Shown here: positions 28,814-39,794 of the stretch, piece by piece | Numbering within the stretch: position 1 is the first letter of the stretch | How the letters are laid out: each line of letters begins with the position of its first letter | DNA from: Staphylococcus croceilyticus | GTDB taxonomy: Bacteria; Bacillota; Bacilli; Staphylococcales; Staphylococcaceae | DNA: 45,671 nucleotides | Reading direction: 5' to 3' | NCBI RefSeq assembly: GCF_002902575.1 | Contig: NZ_PPRD01000016.1 | Location: forward strand, 1 to 45,671 | The notes under the pieces: generated by a model | What the model saw: only the letters and a program-made list of their open reading frames with translations | What the model was told of the DNA's origin: nothing | Databases searched by the model: none | Program-made: the position numbers and the translations under genes

Positions 28814-31800
28814 TTAGATATCAAAAATAGATAACTGTGCTTTATCTGGTAAATCTGGTAATGAGCCTAAATCATCTAAATACTCGATGACTTTTTGTGA
28901 TAAACCTGCTTTTTTATTTAAGTCTTCTTTTGATAAGAACGGTCCATCTTCACGTGCTTCTACGATACGTTTCGCTACGTTCTCACCTAAACCAGGAACA
29001 GCGACAAATGGTGGAATCAATGTATCGCCCTCAATGATAAAATCAAAGGCCTGGCTTTTCTCTAAGCTAATAGATTGCATACGGAAACCTCTATGTGCCA
29101 TTTCGTTCATAATTTCTAATACAGTTAAAACGTCTTTCTCTTTCTTACCTAAATCCATATAACGAGAATACATGTCTTTAACAGTATTTTTTATGCTTTC
29201 TTTATCTTTAATCATTGTAATTAAATCAAAGTCTGATGCACGAATAGTGAAATAAGCAGCGTAGTAGTATAAAGGGTAATGAACCTTGAAATAAGCGATA
29301 CGCACAGCCATTAATACATATGCAGCAGCATGGGCTTTAGGGAACATGTACTTAATTTTAAGACATGAATCTAAATACCAATCTGGTACATTGTTTTCTT
29401 TCATAGCTTCAATCATTTCATCCGTTAAACCTTTACCTTTACGTACTGACTCCATCGTTTTAAAGGCCATAGACGGTTCTAGACCTGCATACATTAAATA
29501 AACCATGATATCGTCACGACAGCCAATTACGCTTGATAAGTCACATATGCCAGAACGAATCAGTTCTTGTGCATTACCTAACCATACATCTGTACCATGA
29601 GATAATCCTGAAATTTGAACAAGCTCTGAGAACGTCGTCGGTTTCGTATCTTCTAGCATTTGACGCACAAACCCTGTACCAAATTCAGGCACTCCAAATG
29701 TTCCGGTTTTACATAAAATTTCTTCCTCAGTCACGCCTAGTGATTCAGGACTACTAAAGATTTGCATTGTTTCTTTATCATCGACTGGAATCGTCTTAGG
29801 ATCGATACCTGATAAATCTTGTAACATACGTATCATGGTTGGGTCATCGTGTCCAAGAATATCAAGTTTTAATACGTTGTCGTGAATAGAATGGAAGTCA
29901 AAGTGTGTTGTCATCCATGACGCACTTTGGTCATCTGCTGGGAATTGAATAGGCGTAAAATCATAAATATCCATATAATCAGGTACTACGATAATACCGC
30001 CAGGGTGCTGACCAGTCGTACGTTTAACACCGGTACACCCTTTAACTAGACGATCCACTTCAGCACCACGTTTATGAATGCCTTGATCATTTAAGTAACC
30101 TTTTACATAACCAAAGGCAGTCTTTTCAGCAACCGTACCGATTGTTCCAGCACGGAATACTTTATCTTCACCGAATAGCACTTTCGTATAGTTATGTGCG
30201 TTAGGTTGATATTCACCACTAAAGTTCAAATCAATATCGGGTACTTTATCCCCTTTAAATCCTAAGAACGTTTCGAACGGAATATCTTGTCCTTCTTTAA
30301 TTAAATCTGAGCCACATGTACTACATTTTTTATCAGGCAAGTCGAAACCAGACCCTACTGACCCATCATCGAAGAACTCACTTGTTTTACAGTTCTGGCA
30401 AATATAATGCGGTGGTAATGGGTTAACTTCTGTAATTTCAGTCATTGTCGCTACGAAACTTGAACCTACAGAACCACGAGATCCTACAAGATAGCCATCG
30501 TCTAATGATTTTTTAACTAATCGTTGAGAAATCAAATAGATTACAGAGAATCCATTCCCGATAATACTAGCTAATTCTTTTTCTAAACGATCAATAACAA
30601 TTTGAGGTAAATCTTCACCATAAAGTTTTCGTGCATTAGCATAACTTAATTCTCGTATTTCTTCGTTAGCACCTTCCATACGTGGCGTGAACAGTTTATC
30701 TTTAATCGGAATAACTTTATCTATACGATCTGCTAATTCATTCGTGTTTTTAACAACGATTTCATAGGCTTTTTCTTCTCCTAAGAAATGAAATTCGTCT
30801 AACATTTCATCAGTCGTTCTAAAATGAGCTTCTGGTAACGTTGAACGATTTAATGGATTACCCGGTTGAGAAGCAATCAGAATTTTACGCGCAATCGCAT
30901 CATGTTCGTATAAATAATGCGCATTACCAGTTGCTAGTACAGGAATACCAGTACTTTCACCAGCTTTTAAGATACGGTCATAAATTTCATATAACGTTTC
31001 AGTATCTCTAATTAACTCACGATCAATTAAATCTTGATAAAGTTTTGGCGGCTGCACTTCAATGAAATCATAGTATTTCGCGATTTTTTCAACTTCTGCT
31101 TGATCTCGTTGCATTACTGCTGTAAACAGTTCGCCCTCATCACAAGCTGTACCCACTAAGATGCCTTCGCGATATTCATTTAATAATGAACGCGGAATTC
31201 TTGGTGTACGGTAATAATATTTAACTAATGATGCACTTACAATTTTGAAGAGATTTTTAAGTCCTTCTTGTGTTTGCACAATTAAAGTGACATGCGTAGG
31301 ACGCGCACGTTTATAAGCATCTTCATTTGTTAATTTTTTATTGATATCTTTATGGTTTGTAACACCTAATTCTTTCATTTGTTGCACCATTTTTAAGAAA
31401 ATGTAGGCTGTTGCCTCCGTATCATAAATGGCTCTGTGGTGTTGTGTAAGTTCTACGCCATATTTTTTAGCTAAGAAGTTCAAACCATGTTTACCGTATT
31501 CAGTATTGATTGTACGAGATAATTCAAGTGTATCAATAACCCCATTTGTAGAAGGACCGAAACCAAGTCTTTCATATCCCGTATCAATAAAGCCCATATC
31601 GAATGAAGCATTATGTGCTACAAATATAGCATCGCCAACCCATTCTTTAAATTCTGTTAGTACTTCTTCAATTTCTGGAGCATCTGTTAACATATCGTCT
31701 GTGATATGCGTTAAATTAATAATCGTTTCAGATAACTTTTCATGCGGATTACTAAAACGTTCAAATTTATCAATAATTTCGCCGTCTTTCACTTTTACAG

Positions 31801-33130
31801 CGGCAAGTTCAATAATTTGGTCATATTGGTTAGATAAACCTGTTGTCTCAACGTCAAAGACGACATAAGTCGCTTCTTTTAAGTCTCTATTTGTTGGTTT
31901 ATAAGCAATGGGCACACCATCATCTACAAGCATGCCTTCCATACCATAAATCATTTTAATACCATTTTTCTCAGCAGCACTATGCGCTTCTGGGAATGCT
32001 TGAACTACATTATGGTCGGTCACGGCGATAGCTTTATGACCCCAATTAGCTGCTTGTGCAACATAAGAGCTAATGTTAGGAATCCCATCCATTTGACTCA
32101 TGGATGTATGTAAATGGAATTCAACACGTTTCTCTTCAGCTTTATCTTGTTTTGGTGTCTTTTTAATTTCCTCAATATCAGACATCATCATCACTAAGTC
32201 ACGTACAAATGTATCTTCTTCAATACGTCCTTGTGCACGCACCCATTTACCTACACTTAATGCTTTAAAGTGATCTAAGTCATCTTTATTTTTTCTAGTA
32301 AACATTTTTAATACTAATGAATCTGTGTAGTCTGTCACTTTCAATTCTACGATATGGCGGCCACTTTTTAGTTCTTTCAGATTAATATCAAAGATGACCC
32401 CTTCAATAGCTACTTTAAACTCTTCCTCAATAATGGATTCGATTGGTTTAATATTCTCAACTTGAATTGGTTTACCAATTTGACATTTATCTACGCTACT
32501 TTCGTTATTATCTTGCTGTTTCGCTTTTTCAGCTTTAATTTTTTCCATTTTTTCAGTTGCTTCTCTTGCGCTTTTTTCGTCTTCTTCTTGAATATGTGCC
32601 TCTAATGAAGCTAAATCTTCATCCGTATTAGAGTCATCCGTTTCAAAGATAACTTTATCTATATCAAATCCGCATTTTTGAAAAGCTTTCACCAAACTGC
32701 CGTTACATACTTTGTCAAAATGATTTCTTTCAATATCGTTTGAAGTCATAATTTTTAAAACATTACCAGACATAATTAAACGTTTTTGCTTTAATTGCCC
32801 TTTCACTTTAGGAGATAAAGCAGTATGTTCGATACAATGACCAAAGTATTTGATTGCATGTTCATCTTGGTTACTTGTATTTTGTATCGTGAAATGCCAA
32901 TCTACTTTTGCGATTTCTTTAAATTCTTCGGTGATTGCATTGGTAAAGATTAAATAATCTTCATTTGAAAGAAAGTATGGCAATGTAATTTGAAATTCCC
33001 ATGTTCTATTTTTATTTGATACATCAACGCGCGTTAATTCCCCATTTTCAAGAATTTCTTGATCAAGTTGATTTGAAATTTTGATTTGGTCAGCAAGCAC
33101 TCTAAATTTTTCTTGATTCGTCATTGCCAC
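28814..33130 (-). CDS. polC: DNA polymerase III PolC-type alpha subunit
   Basis: Main replicative polymerase of low-GC Gram-positives, with built-in proofreading. I place the start at GTG 33130 (AAGGTGG nine bases upstream), giving 1438 residues, the length I recall for S. aureus; the frame is open to 33187. Domains in order: N-terminal region and OB fold (to about 330); PHP (RVEFHLHTSMSQMDGI); DEDD exonuclease (VVFDVETTGLSNQ, HNASFDMGF, HHRAIYDTEATAYI) inserted in PHP; a zinc-finger-like segment (CQNC and CSTC); and the polymerase core (VPDIDLNFSGEYQ). Its 5' region has an independent promoter. Confidence 0.97.
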   Translation of the reverse strand: MAMTNQEKFRVLADQIKISNQLDQEILENGELTRVDVSNKNRTWEFQITLPYFLSNEDYLIFTNAITEEFKEIAKVDWHFTIQNTSNQDEHAIKYFGHCIEHTALSPKVKGQLKQKRLIMSGNVLKIMTSNDIERNHFDKVCNGSLVKAFQKCGFDIDKVIFETDDSNTDEDLASLEAHIQEEDEKSAREATEKMEKIKAEKAKQQDNNESSVDKCQIGKPIQVENIKPIESIIEEEFKVAIEGVIFDINLKELKSGRHIVELKVTDYTDSLVLKMFTRKNKDDLDHFKALSVGKWVRAQGRIEEDTFVRDLVMMMSDIEEIKKTPKQDKAEEKRVEFHLHTSMSQMDGIPNISSYVAQAANWGHKAIAVTDHNVVQAFPEAHSAAEKNGIKMIYGMEGMLVDDGVPIAYKPTNRDLKEATYVVFDVETTGLSNQYDQIIELAAVKVKDGEIIDKFERFSNPHEKLSETIINLTHITDDMLTDAPEIEEVLTEFKEWVGDAIFVAHNASFDMGFIDTGYERLGFGPSTNGVIDTLELSRTINTEYGKHGLNFLAKKYGVELTQHHRAIYDTEATAYIFLKMVQQMKELGVTNHKDINKKLTNEDAYKRARPTHVTLIVQTQEGLKNLFKIVSASLVKYYYRTPRIPRSLLNEYREGILVGTACDEGELFTAVMQRDQAEVEKIAKYYDFIEVQPPKLYQDLIDRELIRDTETLYEIYDRILKAGESTGIPVLATGNAHYLYEHDAIARKILIASQPGNPLNRSTLPEAHFRTTDEMLDEFHFLGEEKAYEIVVKNTNELADRIDKVIPIKDKLFTPRMEGANEEIRELSYANARKLYGEDLPQIVIDRLEKELASIIGNGFSVIYLISQRLVKKSLDDGYLVGSRGSVGSSFVATMTEITEVNPLPPHYICQNCKTSEFFDDGSVGSGFDLPDKKCSTCGSDLIKEGQDIPFETFLGFKGDKVPDIDLNFSGEYQPNAHNYTKVLFGEDKVFRAGTIGTVAEKTAFGYVKGYLNDQGIHKRGAEVDRLVKGCTGVKRTTGQHPGGIIVVPDYMDIYDFTPIQFPADDQSASWMTTHFDFHSIHDNVLKLDILGHDDPTMIRMLQDLSGIDPKTIPVDDKETMQIFSSPESLGVTEEEILCKTGTFGVPEFGTGFVRQMLEDTKPTTFSELVQISGLSHGTDVWLGNAQELIRSGICDLSSVIGCRDDIMVYLMYAGLEPSMAFKTMESVRKGKGLTDEMIEAMKENNVPDWYLDSCLKIKYMFPKAHAAAYVLMAVRIAYFKVHYPLYYYAAYFTIRASDFDLITMIKDKESIKNTVKDMYSRYMDLGKKEKDVLTVLEIMNEMAHRGFRMQSISLEKSQAFDFIIEGDTLIPPFVAVPGLGENVAKRIVEAREDGPFLSKEDLNKKAGLSQKVIEYLDDLGSLPDLPDKAQLSIFDI

Positions 33131-33214
33131 GACAGATAACCACCTTATTTCATACTTAAATTCATCACTGTTTATAGTGTTCCTCACTACCCTACATTTA
33201 CAAACTTGATATCT

Positions 33215-33243
33215 ATTATACTACTTCAATAATCATTTTTCAT
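33215..33243 (-). promoter_or_regulatory. Candidate promoter of polC
   Basis: ATGAAA (33243-33238), 17 bases, TATAAT (33220-33215) on the minus strand, about 85 bases before the GTG start. Confidence 0.6.
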
Positions 33244-33291
33244 TCGTACAGATTATTTCTTTATTTTTTGAAAATTAATTCTATAAACATA

Positions 33292-33327
33292 ATTAAAACG
33301 GTAAAAATGCCACATACATTTTTACCG
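33292..33327 (-). terminator. Intrinsic terminator of proS
   Basis: CGGTAAAAATG (33299-33309) and CATTTTTACCG (33317-33327) form a perfect 11-bp stem, followed on the minus strand by TTTTAATT. It lies 25 bases after the proS stop. Confidence 0.85.
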
Positions 33328-33352
33328 CTTCTAATTAAACTTTTAAATAATT

Positions 33353-35053
33353 TTATAAGTTTTCGTAAATTTTAGCTACGTGTGCTTCTAAATCATCAAT
33401 ATGCACATCTTCGCTGTCGCCAGTATGGCGTACTTTCACTTCAACAATACCTTCAGATGCATTTTTACCTACAACAACACGAATAGGTAAACCAATTAAA
33501 TCAGCGTCATTAAATTTAACACCTGCACGATCTTGGCGGTCATCATATAACACATCGTACTTACCTTGGAACTGTGCATATAATTGGTTAGCTAATTCAA
33601 GTTGTTCTTCTTTTTTAGGGTTAATTGTAATTAAATGTAAATCAAATGGTGTTACTGATTTAGGCCAGATAATACCATTTTCATCATTATTTTGTTCTAC
33701 AATCGCACTTAGTGTTCTAGAAACACCGATACCATAGCAGCCCATGATTAACGGTTGTGCTTTACCTTGATTATCTAAGAATGTTGCATTCATCGCTTCT
33801 GAGTATTTAGTACCAAGTTTAAATACTTGTCCTACTTCAATACCTTCAGCGAATTTAGCTTCACCTGAACCATCACTTAGTTGTTCTCCTTCTAAAATGA
33901 AGCGGAAGTCTCCATATTCATCAATCTTGAAATCACGGTCAACATTTGCATTTACATAGTGGTATCCATCTTCATTTGCGCCTACCACGATATTATTTAA
34001 ATCTTTCACATAATTATCGGCATAGATTTTAATTTCTCTATCATGAATAGGACCTAATGAACCTGGGTTAGCACCTAACAAGTTAACAATTTCATCTTGA
34101 GTAGCCATTTCGACATTATCAGTATCAAAGAATGATTTTACTTTCACATCGTTCAATTCATGATGACCTCTTACTAAGAACATTATAAATTCGCCATCTA
34201 CTTTGAAGATCATTGTTTTAACAATTTCATCTACTGGACGATTTAAGAAGTCAGCTAATTCTTGAGCAGTTTTAACGTTTGGTGTTTCAATTTTGCTTAA
34301 TTCAGCAACTTCTGTATGTTTTTCATTAGGATGATAAACAACTTCTGCTTTTTCGATATTTGCTGCATAATCACTATTTTCACTATAAACGATTGTGTCT
34401 TCACCAATTTTACTTAACGCCATAAATTCGTGTGTGTGGTTACCACCGATAGCACCTGAATCTGCTACAACTGGACGTGCATTGATTCCTACACGTTTAA
34501 ATATACGGCTATAAGCGTTATACATATCTTGGTATGTTTGATCTAATGATTCTTCATCTGCATGGAAAGAATAAGCATCTTTCATAATGAATTCTCTACC
34601 ACGTAACAATCCAAAGCGTGGACGTTTCTCATCACGGAATTTAGATTGAATTTGGAATAAAGTAATTGGTAAACGTTTATAAGATTTAAGTTCATCACGT
34701 ACGATTGAAGTAACAACTTCTTCATGTGTAGGTCCTAAAGCAAATTCTCTACCATTACGATCTTTTAAACGCATCAATTCAGGGCCATATGCTCCCCAAC
34801 GACCTGATTCTTCCCATAACTCAGCTTGTTGAAGTGCAGGCATTAAAATTTCAACTGCATCTACACTTTCCATTTCTTCACGAATAATTTTAGAAATATT
34901 ATTTAAAACGCGTGTTGCTAATGGTAAATAGCTATAGATACCACTTGTACTTTGTTTGATTAATCCTGCTTTTAATAATAATTGATGGCTTAAAGCTTCT
35001 GCTTCTGCAGGTACTTCTCGCATCGTTGGTATGAATACTTTTGATTGTTTCAT
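33353..35053 (-). CDS. proS: Prolyl-tRNA synthetase
   Basis: Class II aminoacyl-tRNA synthetase of the bacterial type, 566 residues. It shows motif 1 near the N-terminus ([18 protein letters not shown]), motif 2 ([21 protein letters not shown]), the inserted editing domain (about 225-390) that clears misacylated Ala-tRNA, motif 3 ([17 protein letters not shown]), and an anticodon-binding C-terminus. AGGAGG precedes the ATG. It follows rseP by 17 bases and so is co-transcribed with it; no T-box leader is present upstream of it. Confidence 0.97.
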   Translation of the reverse strand: MKQSKVFIPTMREVPAEAEALSHQLLLKAGLIKQSTSGIYSYLPLATRVLNNISKIIREEMESVDAVEILMPALQQAELWEESGRWGAYGPELMRLKDRNGREFALGPTHEEVVTSIVRDELKSYKRLPITLFQIQSKFRDEKRPRFGLLRGREFIMKDAYSFHADEESLDQTYQDMYNAYSRIFKRVGINARPVVADSGAIGGNHTHEFMALSKIGEDTIVYSENSDYAANIEKAEVVYHPNEKHTEVAELSKIETPNVKTAQELADFLNRPVDEIVKTMIFKVDGEFIMFLVRGHHELNDVKVKSFFDTDNVEMATQDEIVNLLGANPGSLGPIHDREIKIYADNYVKDLNNIVVGANEDGYHYVNANVDRDFKIDEYGDFRFILEGEQLSDGSGEAKFAEGIEVGQVFKLGTKYSEAMNATFLDNQGKAQPLIMGCYGIGVSRTLSAIVEQNNDENGIIWPKSVTPFDLHLITINPKKEEQLELANQLYAQFQGKYDVLYDDRQDRAGVKFNDADLIGLPIRVVVGKNASEGIVEVKVRHTGDSEDVHIDDLEAHVAKIYENL

Positions 35054-35070
35054 ATCGTTCTCCTCCTAAA

Positions 35071-36357
35071 TTATAAGAAATAGCGTTGTATATCGTTCCA
35101 AGTAACCAGTACCATGATAATTACTACAAATATCGCCCCAACAGCTATGATAGCTGTTTCTGCTTTTTTATTCACTGGTCTTCTGAAAATAGCTTCATAA
35201 ATAACAAATAGAATTCTACCACCATCAAGTGCTGGAATTGGTAATAAGTTCATTATACCTAAGTTTACACTTAATAACGCAGTGTAAAATGTAAGCGCGA
35301 TAACACCTTGTTTAACCACTGAATCGACATTATGATAGATGCCTACTGGTCCATTAAGCATGTCAAATGTGAATCCGCCTGTGAAGATACTTGCTATCAT
35401 TGTACCTACTGCTTTGAAAATGACTGTACTAGCATCAACGAAGTTTTCAATACCAGCTGGAATAGGTTTAAACAATGAGTGCTCATTTTTAGGTTGGAAA
35501 CCTAGTACATATTTTGTAACTGAATTCATTTTAGTTTGCTTAATCACTTGTTTTTTAGGTGTAATGTCTAACGTTTTAACTTTACCATCACGTTCAACTT
35601 TTAACGTTGTTTTATGGTCTTTAATTTGATCAGCAGCTTTTTGAATATCTTCAAAATTATCTACCTTGTGACTACCTAATTGTAAAATTTTATCGCCTGT
35701 TTTTAAACCAGCTTGTTGTGCTGGATAATTATCCGCCAATTGATTAACTGTAGTTGTAGGCGTTCCTTGATAATAAGCTAAGCCGATAAATAATACGATA
35801 GCTAAAAGAAAGTTAAATAATGGTCCTGCAAATAATGTTAAAAATTTGGGTAATGGTTTTTTGTGAGCAAATTGGCGATTTCTAGGCGCAATTTGAATTA
35901 GACTACCATTTTCAACAAAATAAGCTTTCTTAGCGATATTAAAATGATGTCTTTCATTATCATAAGACGTAATACCTTCTATAAATAAGTCATCTTTAAA
36001 ATCACATTGCTTTACTTCAATAGCTTCAATTTTTTGGAATTTATGTTGATCATCCAAAATAATATGTGTAATTTCATCTTGGTCATTTAATTTTATTTTT
36101 ACATTCATACCTGGTTCCACGGACGGTTCTTCAAGACCATCTCCGGCCATTCTTACATAGCCTCCCACAGGTAATAAACGGATTGTATAAAGGGTTTCGT
36201 CTTTGCGGAAACTAAAAATTTTCGGTCCCATACCAATCGCAAATTCCGGACACATAATCCCTGCACGTTTAGCAAAGAACATATGACCATATTCATGTAC
36301 CGTTACAAGTACACCAAATACGATAATAAATGAGACAATAGTGACTAAATAACTCAC
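35071..36357 (-). CDS. rseP: Site-2 intramembrane zinc protease RseP
   Basis: Membrane-embedded metalloprotease of regulated intramembrane proteolysis; in staphylococci it processes signal-peptide remnants. The zinc motif HEYGH is at residues 21-25 in the first membrane helix, a PDZ domain lies at about 200-275, and the second metal-ligand motif LDGG is in the region [15 protein letters not shown]. It starts at GTG 36357, with GAGGTG about six bases upstream. The 428 residues equal the S. aureus length. It lies downstream of cdsA after a 221-base spacer and is followed by proS. Confidence 0.96.
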   Translation of the reverse strand: MSYLVTIVSFIIVFGVLVTVHEYGHMFFAKRAGIMCPEFAIGMGPKIFSFRKDETLYTIRLLPVGGYVRMAGDGLEEPSVEPGMNVKIKLNDQDEITHIILDDQHKFQKIEAIEVKQCDFKDDLFIEGITSYDNERHHFNIAKKAYFVENGSLIQIAPRNRQFAHKKPLPKFLTLFAGPLFNFLLAIVLFIGLAYYQGTPTTTVNQLADNYPAQQAGLKTGDKILQLGSHKVDNFEDIQKAADQIKDHKTTLKVERDGKVKTLDITPKKQVIKQTKMNSVTKYVLGFQPKNEHSLFKPIPAGIENFVDASTVIFKAVGTMIASIFTGGFTFDMLNGPVGIYHNVDSVVKQGVIALTFYTALLSVNLGIMNLLPIPALDGGRILFVIYEAIFRRPVNKKAETAIIAVGAIFVVIIMVLVTWNDIQRYFL

Positions 36358-36417
36358 TCGCTACACCTCAATTAATTAAATTTATCTACGTCAATTCAAG
36401 TTATAAGAATGTTGTAG

Positions 36418-36446
36418 ATTATGTATGATTTTGTAATTTTTTTCAA
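36418..36446 (-). promoter_or_regulatory. Candidate promoter of rseP-proS
   Basis: TTGAAA (36446-36441), 17 bases, CATAAT (36423-36418) on the minus strand, downstream of a terminator-like hairpin. Confidence 0.55.
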
Positions 36447-36469
36447 GTAATACTATTACCTTTGAGAAA

Positions 36470-36527
36470 AGGAGTTAAGAATTACGTGATTGAATGCTTC
36501 TAATCAACAGTAAATTCAATAACTCCT
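36470..36527 (-). terminator. Terminator-like hairpin between cdsA and rseP
   Basis: AGGAGTTA (36470-36477) and TAACTCCT (36520-36527) pair, extended by GAATT/AATTC with a small bulge; TTTTCTC follows on the minus strand. The loop is long, so it is weaker than the others. Confidence 0.45.
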
Positions 36528-36578
36528 CAATTATACCATTATTCATTTTTTAAAAATAAATATTACGTTAAATTCTTA

Positions 36579-37361
36579 CTATATTTGTATTAATAATATG
36601 TTGAGTAAAGGTAACACAAACATAAAACTATCAAAACGGTCTAGTATACCACCGTGTCCAGGTAAAATTCTTCCTGAATCTTTTACACCGAAATGACGTT
36701 TAAATCCTGATTCCACTAAATCACCAAGTTGACCAAACATACTTAAGATTATCGTTACAAGTAGCAATAACCAAACATTTAAGTGGAAATCAACGAAAAA
36801 TAGCATAACTAGTGGCACAATTAAACTACAAATTAATCCACCAATAAAACCTTCTATTGTTTTATTTGGGCTGATGACAGGCCATAACTTATGTTTGCCC
36901 ATTAAACGACCAAATAAATATGCGCCTGTATCAGTTAACCATACAACTAAAAATGCATATAGTATATAGTGCAAGCCATCTTCACGTGTAGCATAAAAAT
37001 ACATGAAGCCAATGCCTACGTAAGCAACTGACATTAAACAAAATGCTGCATCCATAAAACTAAATCTATTTTTAGAAAGTACAGTATAACTTAATAATAT
37101 AAAGCTCATTGCGATTAAACTTTTTAGCTGAACATCATTTACCCACTGACCAGCGTCTTGCGGTAACATAATTATAATTAACGCTAAAGCACTAAAAATA
37201 CCTGGAATAGAAAGCAATTTAATCATATTCATATTCAACAGTTCTTTTAATGCGATTAAGGCTAGCAAATAAGCAAATAACATTAAAATAGTTCCACCTT
37301 TTAATAAGATAGGTAGAAATATAATTAAAGCTATAATCGCGGTTAAAGTTCTAACTTTCAT
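36579..37361 (-). CDS. cdsA: Phosphatidate cytidylyltransferase
   Basis: Integral membrane enzyme making CDP-diacylglycerol from CTP and phosphatidic acid, the precursor used by PgsA (8376-8951). The 260 residues contain about seven hydrophobic segments and the C-terminal family signature ([13 protein letters not shown]...[10 protein letters not shown]). AAGGAG precedes the ATG, and the gene starts three bases after the uppS stop. Confidence 0.96.
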   Translation of the reverse strand: MKVRTLTAIIALIIFLPILLKGGTILMLFAYLLALIALKELLNMNMIKLLSIPGIFSALALIIIMLPQDAGQWVNDVQLKSLIAMSFILLSYTVLSKNRFSFMDAAFCLMSVAYVGIGFMYFYATREDGLHYILYAFLVVWLTDTGAYLFGRLMGKHKLWPVISPNKTIEGFIGGLICSLIVPLVMLFFVDFHLNVWLLLLVTIILSMFGQLGDLVESGFKRHFGVKDSGRILPGHGGILDRFDSFMFVLPLLNILLIQI

Positions 37362-37364
37362 ACG

Positions 37365-38135
37365 CTACTCCTTACTTAATCCTCCAAATCGTCTTTGACG
37401 AGATTGGTATATTTTTAAACATTTTTTAAATTCCTCAGCATCAAAATCCGGCCATAACTTCTCATTAAAGATAAATTCACTATAAGAAGATTGCCAAATT
37501 AAAAAGTTACTAATGCGTTGTTCACCAGAAGTGCGAATTAATAATTCAGGATCTGGGTAGGGATGCGTCATTAAATGTTTCGATATCATTGTTTCGTCGA
37601 TGTCATTACTATCCTGACCATTATTTTGAAGCTCATCATAAATTGATTTCATACTTTGAACAATTTCAGCTCGTCCACCATAATTAATGGCAAATATTAA
37701 TTTCAAACCTGTATTATCTTTTGTTTTCTCTTTTGCATGTTCAATAGCATCAATTGTTGATTGAGGCACTGCCTCTAAAAAACCAATTGTTTCAATTTGG
37801 ACATTTTTTTCTATAAGTTCCGGTAGAAAAGTTTTTAAAAAATTAACAGGTAAATTCATGATATAATTAACTTCATTTTCAGGTCTAGACCAATTTTCCG
37901 TTGAAAAAGCGTATAAAGTTAAGTATTTAATACCTAAGTTGCTTGCTTCACGCGTTACTTTTTTTATTGTTTGCATACCTTCATAATGACCTTTAATTCT
38001 AGGCATTTTACGCTTTTTAGCCCAACGTCCATTTCCGTCCATGATAATCGCTACATGTTCAGGTAAATTATGTAAATCTAAATCATCGTTATGAGTGATT
38101 TTAGTCTTATTTCTTTGTATTAGCTTTTTAAACAT
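37365..38135 (-). CDS. uppS: Undecaprenyl diphosphate synthase
   Basis: cis-Prenyltransferase that makes the undecaprenyl carrier for cell wall and teichoic acid synthesis. ATG 38135 gives 256 residues, with GGAGG seven to eight bases upstream; the frame is open to 38159. Conserved motifs: MDGNGRWAKKR with catalytic Asp33, YLTLYAFSTENWSRP, and the C-terminal LIRTSGEQRISNFLIWQ and LWPDF. It forms a unit with cdsA and probably has its own promoter (TTCAAT, 17 bases, TAAAAT) in the frr-uppS spacer. Confidence 0.96.
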   Translation of the reverse strand: MFKKLIQRNKTKITHNDDLDLHNLPEHVAIIMDGNGRWAKKRKMPRIKGHYEGMQTIKKVTREASNLGIKYLTLYAFSTENWSRPENEVNYIMNLPVNFLKTFLPELIEKNVQIETIGFLEAVPQSTIDAIEHAKEKTKDNTGLKLIFAINYGGRAEIVQSMKSIYDELQNNGQDSNDIDETMISKHLMTHPYPDPELLIRTSGEQRISNFLIWQSSYSEFIFNEKLWPDFDAEEFKKCLKIYQSRQRRFGGLSKE

Positions 38136-38235
38136 GGTCTTTCCTCCGAGCCTGATCATCTCTGTTATATTATATTAGTTATTTAAGAAATCATCTATCA
38201 TTTTATCATACTCGATAATGGCATTGAATAAGCAA

Positions 38236-38273
38236 ATTAAAAAACTGTACCAAAGTCTGAATTGGCACAGTTT
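38236..38273 (-). terminator. Intrinsic terminator of frr
   Basis: AAACTGTACCAA (38242-38253) and TTGGCACAGTTT (38262-38273); the A-C on the plus strand becomes G-U on the minus strand, and TTTTTTAATTT follows. It sits in the 226-base frr-uppS spacer. Confidence 0.85.
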
Positions 38274-38361
38274 AGACTAAAATGATTATTGTACTATCAT
38301 AATTAATAATACGGTGAATTCACAAAATATATGAATAATTAAACGTTATTAATATTCTAAA

Positions 38362-38916
38362 TTATACAGACATGATATCTTTTTCTTTATCTTCTACTAA
38401 TTGATCAATTTCTTTAATAGAATTATCAGTCGCTTTTTGAACATCTTCAGTTTGACTTCTTAAGTCATCTTCAGTAATATCGCCATTTTTCTCGTCTTTT
38501 TTCAATTGATCGTTAATGTCACGGCGAATGTTACGAATTGAAACTTTAGCATCTTCACCGATTTTTTTAACGTTTTTAACTAATTCTTTACGACGCTCTT
38601 CTGTTAAAGCTGGAACAGTGATACGAATAACTTCACCATCACTAGTTGGGTTAACACCTAAGTTAGCAGCGATGATTGCTTTTTCGATATCAGCAACAGA
38701 TGTTTTATCGTAAGGAGAGATAACTAATAAACGTGCTTCAGGCACATTAATGCTTGCTAATTGTTGTACAGGCGTTGGTGCACCATAATAATCAACAGTT
38801 ACACCATTTAATAAGTTAGAGTTAGCTCTACCTGCACTGATATTAGCTAATTCACGTGATAAGTTATCGATAGATTTTTTCATTCTAGCTTTAGTATCTT
38901 GGATAATGTCACTCAT
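38362..38916 (-). CDS. frr: Ribosome recycling factor
   Basis: Splits post-termination ribosomes together with EF-G. 184 residues, the standard length, with the RRF signatures [26 protein letters not shown] and the C-terminal helical hairpin [22 protein letters not shown] precedes the ATG. It follows pyrH by 15 bases (operon) and ends at a strong terminator. Confidence 0.97.
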   Translation of the reverse strand: MSDIIQDTKARMKKSIDNLSRELANISAGRANSNLLNGVTVDYYGAPTPVQQLASINVPEARLLVISPYDKTSVADIEKAIIAANLGVNPTSDGEVIRITVPALTEERRKELVKNVKKIGEDAKVSIRNIRRDINDQLKKDEKNGDITEDDLRSQTEDVQKATDNSIKEIDQLVEDKEKDIMSV

Positions 38917-38931
38917 GTTTTACACCTCAAA

Positions 38932-39654
38932 TTATTTAGTAATTAAAGTACCGATTTTTTCTCCCATTACTGCGCGTTTAATATTTCCTTCTTCCATAAT
39001 TGAGAAGACATTTAATGGAATATTGTTATCCATACAGAATGAAGAAGCAGTTGAATCCATAACTTGTAATCCTTCTTGTAACATTTGGATATGAGTTAAG
39101 TGATCGTATTTCACTGCATTTTTATCAACTTTAGGGTCAGCTGAATATACGCCATCTACATTATTTTTACCCATTAAAATAACATCAGCTTCAACCTCTG
39201 CTGCACGTAATGCTGCAGTAGTATCTGTAGAGAAGTATGGATTACCAATACCAGCTGCAAAAATAACTACACGTTTTTTCTCTAAGTGTCTAATAGCACG
39301 ACGACGGATGTAAGGTTCTGCTACTTGTTTCATTTCAATTGATGTTAATACGCGAGTATCACAGTCTAATTGTTCAAGGCTATCTTGTAAAGCAAGTGCA
39401 TTCATTACAGTTGCTAACATGCCCATATAATCAGCTGTACCACGGTCCATACCTAAATCACTACCTGTTTTACCTCTCCAGATATTGCCGCCGCCAACAA
39501 TTACAGCAATTTCACAATCCATTTTAGCTACTTCAGCTACTTGTTCAGCTACGCTTTTGATAATCATTGGATTAATTCCAAAGCCTTTATCTCCTGCAAG
39601 TGCCTCACCGCTAAGTTTTAAGACTACACGTTTATATTTAGAAGTTTGCGCCAT
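38932..39654 (-). CDS. pyrH: Uridylate kinase
   Basis: UMP kinase producing UDP for nucleotide and cell wall precursors; the hexameric bacterial type. ATG 39654 gives 240 residues ([19 protein letters not shown]) with GAGAGG upstream; the frame is open to 39708. Motifs: [34 protein letters not shown], and [14 protein letters not shown]. It pairs with frr downstream and is separated from tsf by a hairpin. Confidence 0.96.
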   Translation of the reverse strand: MAQTSKYKRVVLKLSGEALAGDKGFGINPMIIKSVAEQVAEVAKMDCEIAVIVGGGNIWRGKTGSDLGMDRGTADYMGMLATVMNALALQDSLEQLDCDTRVLTSIEMKQVAEPYIRRRAIRHLEKKRVVIFAAGIGNPYFSTDTTAALRAAEVEADVILMGKNNVDGVYSADPKVDKNAVKYDHLTHIQMLQEGLQVMDSTASSFCMDNNIPLNVFSIMEEGNIKRAVMGEKIGTLITK

Positions 39655-39699
39655 TGTTTTTTCCTCTCTATTGTAAAAATATGTAATATATACAAGTAA

Positions 39700-39721
39700 A
39701 GAAGACACGAACGCGTCTTCT
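39700..39721 (-). terminator. Hairpin between tsf and pyrH
   Basis: AGAAGACAC (39700-39708) and GCGTCTTCT (39713-39721) form a 9-bp stem with a four-base loop, complete on the minus strand with one G-U. The T tail is short (TTTACTTG), so it may be a weak terminator or an RNA-processing hairpin. It lies in the 140-base tsf-pyrH spacer. Confidence 0.5.
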
Positions 39722-39794
39722 AAGATAAAGTAGAAACTCTATCTAATAGAAAAACTCAAAGGTGCCTTCTTTCTTGTTTAGTAATGTTGAAAGA

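Noticed and set aside
31428-31868. 146-codon plus-strand open frame antisense to the polC exonuclease region
   Set aside because: Overlaps strongly conserved polC coding sequence, no ribosome-binding site, low-complexity Ser/Thr/Ile composition.
33131-33187. Longer N-terminus for PolC starting at 33187
   Set aside because: The Shine-Dalgarno AAGGTGG lies inside this extension, directly before GTG 33130, and the shorter form equals the known staphylococcal length.
35054-35070. Possible T-box leader before prolyl-tRNA synthetase
   Set aside because: Only 17 bases separate rseP and proS, too short for a T-box; the hairpin in the cdsA-rseP spacer does not show T-box features.
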